Source: Vineibacter terrae
Lineage (GTDB): Bacteria > Pseudomonadota > Alphaproteobacteria > Reyranellales > Reyranellaceae
Reading direction: 5' to 3'
DNA length: 35,858 nt
Assembly (NCBI RefSeq): GCF_008039615.1
Contig: NZ_VDUZ01000076.1
Location: forward strand, 1-35,858
The translations under genes were made by a program, and so were the position numbers. The stretch's first letter is position 1, and every line of letters starts with the position of its first letter. The notes under the pieces are model-generated. The model searched no databases, had not been told where the DNA came from, and saw only the letters and a list, made by a program, of their open reading frames with translations. Shown in pieces: positions 31,877 through 35,858 of the stretch.

Positions 31877-33208
31877 TTACGTCCGCATGAAGCCTTCGAG
31901 CTCGCTTGCCGCCCAGTTCAACGTCTTTTCCATCGCTTCACCCTGGGCGTGGCGGGCCACCATCTTGGTCATGATGGCCTGGGTGTAGATCTGCACCGCG
32001 ATCTTGGGCGGCGCCGGCGCGCCGGCCATCGACAGGACCTGATGGTTGTGCGGGTTGGGGTAGTGGTAGAGCGTGCCCTTGGGCGGCCCTTCCTCGGCCC
32101 AGGTCTTGAAGGTGGTGAGCTTGGCGAAGGACGGCAGGTCGTAGCCGCCGCTGGCAGCCACCATCTTCTCGACCGAAGAGGCCTGCGACAGGTGCATCAG
32201 CAGGCTCTTGGCCGCCGACTTGTTGCGGCTGAAGCTCCACACGCCCCAGAAATAGGGCACGAAGGGCGCGTAGCGACCCTTGGGGCCGGCCGGCATGCCG
32301 TGTGTCCAGAGCTGCTCGGCGATCTGCGGCGCGTCGCGCTTGGCCACCGCCCAGGCGCTGGGCGGGTTCATAATCGAGGCACCCTTGCCCGAGACCAGCC
32401 ATTTGTTGTTGGAGGCGTCGTCCCAGGCGGCGATGTCGGGCGGCATCACGGCCGTCAACTGCTTGTAGTAGTCGAGCGCCTGGCGCACCGGATCCGACTT
32501 CACCGTGATGTTGCCGCCGCCGTCGACCAGCACGGCGCCGAACGAGGAGAAGATGGCGCCGGCGCTGTCGACCGAGTCGGCGGTTCCGCCGATGCCGATG
32601 CCGAAGGGGAAGCCGGCCTTGTGGCAGGCCTGGGCTGCCTTGAGGTAGGCGTCCATGGTCCAGCCTTCCGCCTTGGGCGGGCTGCCGGCCGGATAGATCG
32701 CCTGGATGTCGACGCTGGCATGCTGCTTGAGCAGGTCGATCCGCGAGCATGGGCCTTTGATCTGGCTGCCGACGGTGGCCGGCACGCAGATCCAGTGGCC
32801 ATCGGCCTTGCCGAGATACGCGACCGTCGGGTCGACGGCGCCGTTCTGCTCGATCAACGGGCCCATCAGCTCATCGAGCGGCTCCAGCAGCTTGGCCTTG
32901 TCGGCCGGCTCCCAGGACGGCAGCGCCATGATGTCGTGGCCGGCCTTGGCTTGCGCCTCGGCGGCGATGGTCAGCCGGTTCTTGTTGCCCTGCGAGGTGA
33001 TGTAGTCGATCTGGACGTCGACCTTTTCCTTCGCGGCCCAGGCATTCACCAGATCTGTGGTTGCCTGGTTGGCGCCGGGCACCCAGTGGTCCCAGAAGCC
33101 CATTGACAGCTTGCCGGCCGCATGGGCGCCGCGGACGAAGGGTGCGGCGAGCGCCGCGCCGGCGGCAAGTCCCTGGAATGCGCGTCGTGAAAGTCCGGAT
33201 GTCGCCAT
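31877..33208 (-). CDS. ABC extracellular solute-binding protein, copy 1
   Basis: A 443-residue periplasmic binding protein with a twin-arginine signal (SRRAFQGLAAG; cleavage likely after AHA near 30). The mature part begins KLSMGFWDHWVPGAN. It matches its upstream paralogue along the full length; PATVGSQIKGPCSRIDL, DDASNNKWLVSG and EEGPPKGTLYHYPNP are in the same places in both. This indicates tandem duplication. AGGGAGG precedes the ATG at 33208. It presents ligand, predicted to be a sugar or sugar acid, to the permeases encoded downstream. Tat export implies folding in the cytoplasm before transport. Confidence 0.9.
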   Translation of the reverse strand: MATSGLSRRAFQGLAAGAALAAPFVRGAHAAGKLSMGFWDHWVPGANQATTDLVNAWAAKEKVDVQIDYITSQGNKNRLTIAAEAQAKAGHDIMALPSWEPADKAKLLEPLDELMGPLIEQNGAVDPTVAYLGKADGHWICVPATVGSQIKGPCSRIDLLKQHASVDIQAIYPAGSPPKAEGWTMDAYLKAAQACHKAGFPFGIGIGGTADSVDSAGAIFSSFGAVLVDGGGNITVKSDPVRQALDYYKQLTAVMPPDIAAWDDASNNKWLVSGKGASIMNPPSAWAVAKRDAPQIAEQLWTHGMPAGPKGRYAPFVPYFWGVWSFSRNKSAAKSLLMHLSQASSVEKMVAASGGYDLPSFAKLTTFKTWAEEGPPKGTLYHYPNPHNHQVLSMAGAPAPPKIAVQIYTQAIMTKMVARHAQGEAMEKTLNWAASELEGFMRT

Positions 33209-33294
33209 GTCGATCCTCCCTTCGGATCATTCTTTTTCTTGTTCTTGATCGGCTCGTATCCTTTCTCGGGTGGCTTGAACGCCTGCGTTTGAAA

Positions 33295-33320
33295 CGCGGC
33301 ACCCCGCGTCGGGTGCCGCG
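33295..33320. repeat. Perfect stem-loop between the two binding-protein genes
   Basis: CGCGGCACCC (33295-33304) and GGGTGCCGCG (33311-33320) are perfect complements around a six-base loop. Located in the 154-base gap between copy 2 and copy 1 of the binding protein, it has no T-tract on either strand and would sit at the 3' end of the copy-2 reading frame on the message. Confidence 0.65.
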
Positions 33321-33362
33321 CGTGCTGGTCACAACACCAAAGCGCCGCCGTGGCCGGCGGGC

Positions 33363-34700
33363 TCAGGTCCGCATGAAGCCTTCGAGCTCGCTCTCGGCCC
33401 AGGCGATCGTCTTGTCGATGGCCTCGCCCTGGAAATGGCGCACGGCCATCTTGGTCATCAGGCCCTGGTTGTAGATCTGCACCGCGATCTTGGGCGGCGC
33501 CGGCGCCGCGGCGATCGACAGGACCTGGTGGTTGTAGGGGTTGGGATAGTGGTAGAGCGTGCCCTTGGGCGGCCCTTCCTCGGCCCACGTCTTGAAGGTG
33601 GTGAGGTTGGCGAAGGAGGGCAGGTCGTAGCCGCCGCTGGCCGCCACCATCTTCTCGGCGGCGCTGGGCTGCGACATGTGCAGCAGCAGGCTCTTGGCCG
33701 CCGACTTGTTCTTGCCGAAGTTCCAGACGCCCCAGAAGAACGGCAGGAAGGGCGCGTAGCGGCCCTTGGGCCCGGCCGGCATGCCGTGCGTCCAGCACTG
33801 CTCGGCGACCTGCGGCGCATCGCGCTTGGCGACGGCCCAGGCGCTGGGCGGATTCATGATCATCGCGCCGCGGCCCGAGACCAGCCATTTGTTGTTCGAC
33901 GCATCGTCCCAGGCCGGCACGTCCGGCGGCAGGAACGCCATCAGCCGCTTATAGTAGTCCAGCGCCTGGCGCACCGCGTCCGACTTGACCGTGATGTTGC
34001 CCTTGGCGTCGACCAGCTGGGCGCCATAGCCGTGGAAGACGGCACCGATGGTGTCGACGGAATCAGACGTGATCCCCAGCCCGATGCCGAACGGGTTGCC
34101 GCCCTTGTGGCAGGCCTCGGCGGCCTTGAGGAAGGTGTCGAAGGTCCAGTTCTCGGCCTTCGGCTCGGCGCCGGCCGGATACATCGCCTGCACGTCGATG
34201 CCGGCGTGCTGCTTCATCAGGTCGATGCGCGAGCAGGGGCCCTTGATCTGGCTGCCGACCGTTGCCGGCACGGCCAGCCACTTGCCGCCCTGCTTGCCGA
34301 GATATTCCACGGTGGCGTTGACGGCGCCGTTCTGCTTGATGAGCGGCTCCATCAGATCGTTCACCGGCTCCAGCCGCTCGGCATGCTCCGCCGGCAGCCA
34401 GGTCGAGAACGCCAGGATGTCGTGGCCCGACTTCGCCTGCGCTTCGGCGGCGACCGTCAGCAGCAGCTTGTTGCCCTGCGAGGTGATGTAGTCGATCTTG
34501 GTCTCGACCTTCTCCTTCTCGCCCCATTCCTTGACCAGATCTTCCGTCGCCTTGTTGGCGCCCGGCACCCAGTGGTCCCAGAAGCCGATCGACAGCGAAC
34601 CGGCGGCATGGGCGCCGCGCACGAACGGCATGCCCACCAGGGCCGTCGTGGCGAGCGCCGTCTTGGCTACCCTTCTGCGAGTCAAACTCCGAGTCGTCAT
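33363..34700 (-). CDS. ABC extracellular solute-binding protein, copy 2 (first gene of operon)
   Basis: A 445-residue paralogue of the next gene, also with a twin-arginine signal (SLTRRRVAKTALATTALVG, cleavage near AHA about 32) and mature start SLSIGFWDHWVPGAN. AAGGAGGAAA gives a strong ribosome binding site for the ATG at 34700. It opens the seven-gene unit: binding proteins, two permeases, ATPase, SDR and Ldh2. Two closely similar binding proteins for one transporter may widen the substrate range or tune affinity. Residues that differ cannot be related to ligand without a structure. Confidence 0.92.
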   Translation of the reverse strand: MTTRSLTRRRVAKTALATTALVGMPFVRGAHAAGSLSIGFWDHWVPGANKATEDLVKEWGEKEKVETKIDYITSQGNKLLLTVAAEAQAKSGHDILAFSTWLPAEHAERLEPVNDLMEPLIKQNGAVNATVEYLGKQGGKWLAVPATVGSQIKGPCSRIDLMKQHAGIDVQAMYPAGAEPKAENWTFDTFLKAAEACHKGGNPFGIGLGITSDSVDTIGAVFHGYGAQLVDAKGNITVKSDAVRQALDYYKRLMAFLPPDVPAWDDASNNKWLVSGRGAMIMNPPSAWAVAKRDAPQVAEQCWTHGMPAGPKGRYAPFLPFFWGVWNFGKNKSAAKSLLLHMSQPSAAEKMVAASGGYDLPSFANLTTFKTWAEEGPPKGTLYHYPNPYNHQVLSIAAAPAPPKIAVQIYNQGLMTKMAVRHFQGEAIDKTIAWAESELEGFMRT

Positions 34701-34994
34701 TGTGTTTCCTCCTTGCTGCGCCGGGATTGAAGCTTCGGCGGCTGGTTCTTCCAGCGCGTCTGGAAAGACGCGCGCACTCTGCGCGGTGCTTTGGGATGAT
34801 GCTAAGCGAATTCACTGGACAAGGTCCATACCCATTGTCGCCAAGGGGTTTCCTGATTTCAAAATGAGCAGGTGATTGGCCCGGCCTGGCCGGCATCCGG
34901 CGGCGGGTGAGTAACCAGAAGGTTACATCGACGGTTGACAGGCCCGCGCGCCGGCCATGATGCTCGCGGACGATCGCGAACCAGGAGGCAGGCC
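34701..34994. other. Divergent control region of the transporter operon and aldolase
   Basis: This gap separates the divergent binding-protein and aldolase genes, so regulation of both probably lies here. TGGAC-AAG-GTCCA (34816-34828) is a short perfect dyad that could be an operator half-pair. I found no -35/-10 pair of good quality on either strand. The plus-strand gene has AGGAGG at 34983-34988. Confidence 0.45.
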
Positions 34995-35789
34995 GTGCGC
35001 GAGAACACCGTCAAGAAGATCTGGGCCGCGGGCGGCGCCGTGGTGAACGGCTGGCTCGGCATTCCCAGCAGTGTCGCGGCCGAGAACATGGCGCAGGCCG
35101 GCTGGGATTCCCTGACGGTCGATCTGCAGCATGGCTTGGTCGACTATCTTGCCGGCGTCGGCATGATGCAGGCGGTTTGCACCACCGCCACGATGCCGTT
35201 GTGCCGGGTGCCGTGGAACGAGCCAGGCATCATCATGAAGATGCTCGATGCCGGCGCCATGGGCGTGATCTGCCCGATGATCAATTCCCGCGCCGAGTGC
35301 GAGGCCTTCGTCGGCGCCTGCCGCTACGCGCCGGTCGGCTACCGCAGCGTCGGGCCGACCCGCGCCACCTGGTGGGCGGGCGCCGACTATCTGAAGGAGG
35401 CCAACGGCCAGGTCGTCACCATGGCGATGATCGAGACCCGCAAGGCGCTCGACAACCTCGACGAGATCCTGAGCGTGCCGGGGCTGGACGGCATCTATGT
35501 CGGGCCGGCCGATCTCGGCCTGTCGCTGGGCAAGGAGCCGCGCGGCGACCACACCGATCCCTATATGGTGGACACGATCAAGAGCATCCTGGCGGCCGCG
35601 AAGAAGCACAAGATCCACGCCGGCCTGCATTGCGCCTCGACGGCCTACGCCAGGCAGGCGATCGGCTGGGGCTACCAGTTCGTCACCATCCTGGCCGACA
35701 ACGCGCTGCTGATGAGCGCCGCCAAGCAGGCTGTCGCCGAGATGCGGACCGGTGCCGCCGCCCCGGCCAAGCCGACAGGGCCGTATTGA
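34995..35789 (+). CDS. HpcH/HpaI-type class II aldolase
   Basis: A 264-residue metal-dependent aldolase of the HpaI/GarL/RhmA family, which cleaves 2-keto-3-deoxy acids (or 2,4-dihydroxyhept-2-enedioate) to pyruvate and an aldehyde. The catalytic and metal residues align with HpaI: His46 (VDLQHG), Arg71 (CRVPW), Glu147 (AMIETR) and Asp173 (VGPADLG). I chose GTG at 34995 because AGGAGG lies seven bases upstream and the conserved start MRENTVKKIW fits; the ORF itself opens at 34935. Divergent from the transporter operon, it may cleave a keto-deoxy acid made by the dehydrogenases. That is inference. Confidence 0.9.
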   Translation: MRENTVKKIWAAGGAVVNGWLGIPSSVAAENMAQAGWDSLTVDLQHGLVDYLAGVGMMQAVCTTATMPLCRVPWNEPGIIMKMLDAGAMGVICPMINSRAECEAFVGACRYAPVGYRSVGPTRATWWAGADYLKEANGQVVTMAMIETRKALDNLDEILSVPGLDGIYVGPADLGLSLGKEPRGDHTDPYMVDTIKSILAAAKKHKIHAGLHCASTAYARQAIGWGYQFVTILADNALLMSAAKQAVAEMRTGAAAPAKPTGPY

Positions 35790-35804
35790 CTTGAGGCCGG
35801 GCCG

Positions 35805-35858
35805 CGGCGCTCCAGCGCCGCACCGGCGCGCAGCGCCGGATCATGAGCGGCGCTGGAG
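35805..35858. repeat. Palindromic repeat R2, copy cut by the window end
   Basis: CTCCAGCGCCGC (35810-35821) pairs with GCGGCGCTGGAG (35847-35858), and CCGGCGC (35823-35829) pairs with GCGCCGG (35833-35839), followed by GATC as in the copy at 27692. It starts 16 bases after the aldolase stop and runs into the right edge, so its full length is not seen. Confidence 0.75.

Noticed and set aside
1-35858. CRISPR arrays, tRNA/rRNA genes, insertion sequences or prophage genes
   Set aside because: No evenly spaced direct repeats, no tRNA-like TTCGANTC core with an acceptor stem, and no transposase or integrase frame was found.

Overview
The window is high-GC, densely coded chromosomal DNA with no rRNA, tRNA, transposase, phage or CRISPR signal. 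Protein types point to an alphaproteobacterium: an EipB-like envelope protein, Rnk/GreA-C-type regulators, an AtuA/DUF1446 pair, a Tat-exported duplicate of an ABC binding protein, and palindromic repeats of the GTCATCCCGAGCGCAGCGAG type. A Rhodospirillales or Hyphomicrobiales (Reyranella-like) soil or water bacterium would fit, but nothing seen settles the genus.

Region 1 (about 0.25-12.4 kb) is a surface-polysaccharide locus. On the plus strand are a metallophosphoesterase and a UDP-glucuronate decarboxylase (UDP-xylose). After purC and a VOC protein come four minus-strand genes: a WcaJ-type lipid-carrier sugar-phosphate transferase that starts the repeat unit, a GT4 glycosyltransferase, a GDP-mannose 3,5-epimerase-like enzyme (GDP-L-galactose) and ManC (GDP-mannose). 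Divergent from these are a GT2 glycosyltransferase and a NodU/CmcH-type carbamoyltransferase. The predicted product is a glycan with mannose/L-galactose-type and xylose residues and probably O-carbamoylation. No flippase, polymerase or export gene lies in the window.

Region 2 (12.5-21.4 kb) is mixed: a DUF502 membrane protein, a small EthD-like protein, a DapA-family aldolase with an attenuator-like leader, an orphan Tat-type xanthine-dehydrogenase-family molybdenum subunit, an envelope group (EipB-like, YafK-type L,D-transpeptidase, glycine-zipper lipoprotein, BON lipoprotein), and a two-gene AtuA/DUF1446 unit preceded by three perfect inverted repeats in a row.

Region 3 (21.4-26.5 kb) has a VOC protein with a nucleoside hydrolase, three diverged GreA/GreB-C (Rnk-like) paralogues in a row, and a speD-speE spermidine operon behind an AT-rich island with a convincing promoter.

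Region 4 (26.6-35.8 kb) is a catabolic unit. A seven-gene minus-strand operon encodes two very similar Tat-exported solute-binding proteins, a CUT1-type ABC transporter (two permeases and an ATPase), an SDR dehydrogenase and an Ldh2-family dehydrogenase. An HpaI-type aldolase is divergent. Together these look like uptake and oxidation/cleavage of a sugar or sugar acid. Palindromic repeats sit at several intergenic positions, including between the binding-protein and permease genes.

All names rest on reading motifs by eye, without database searches.
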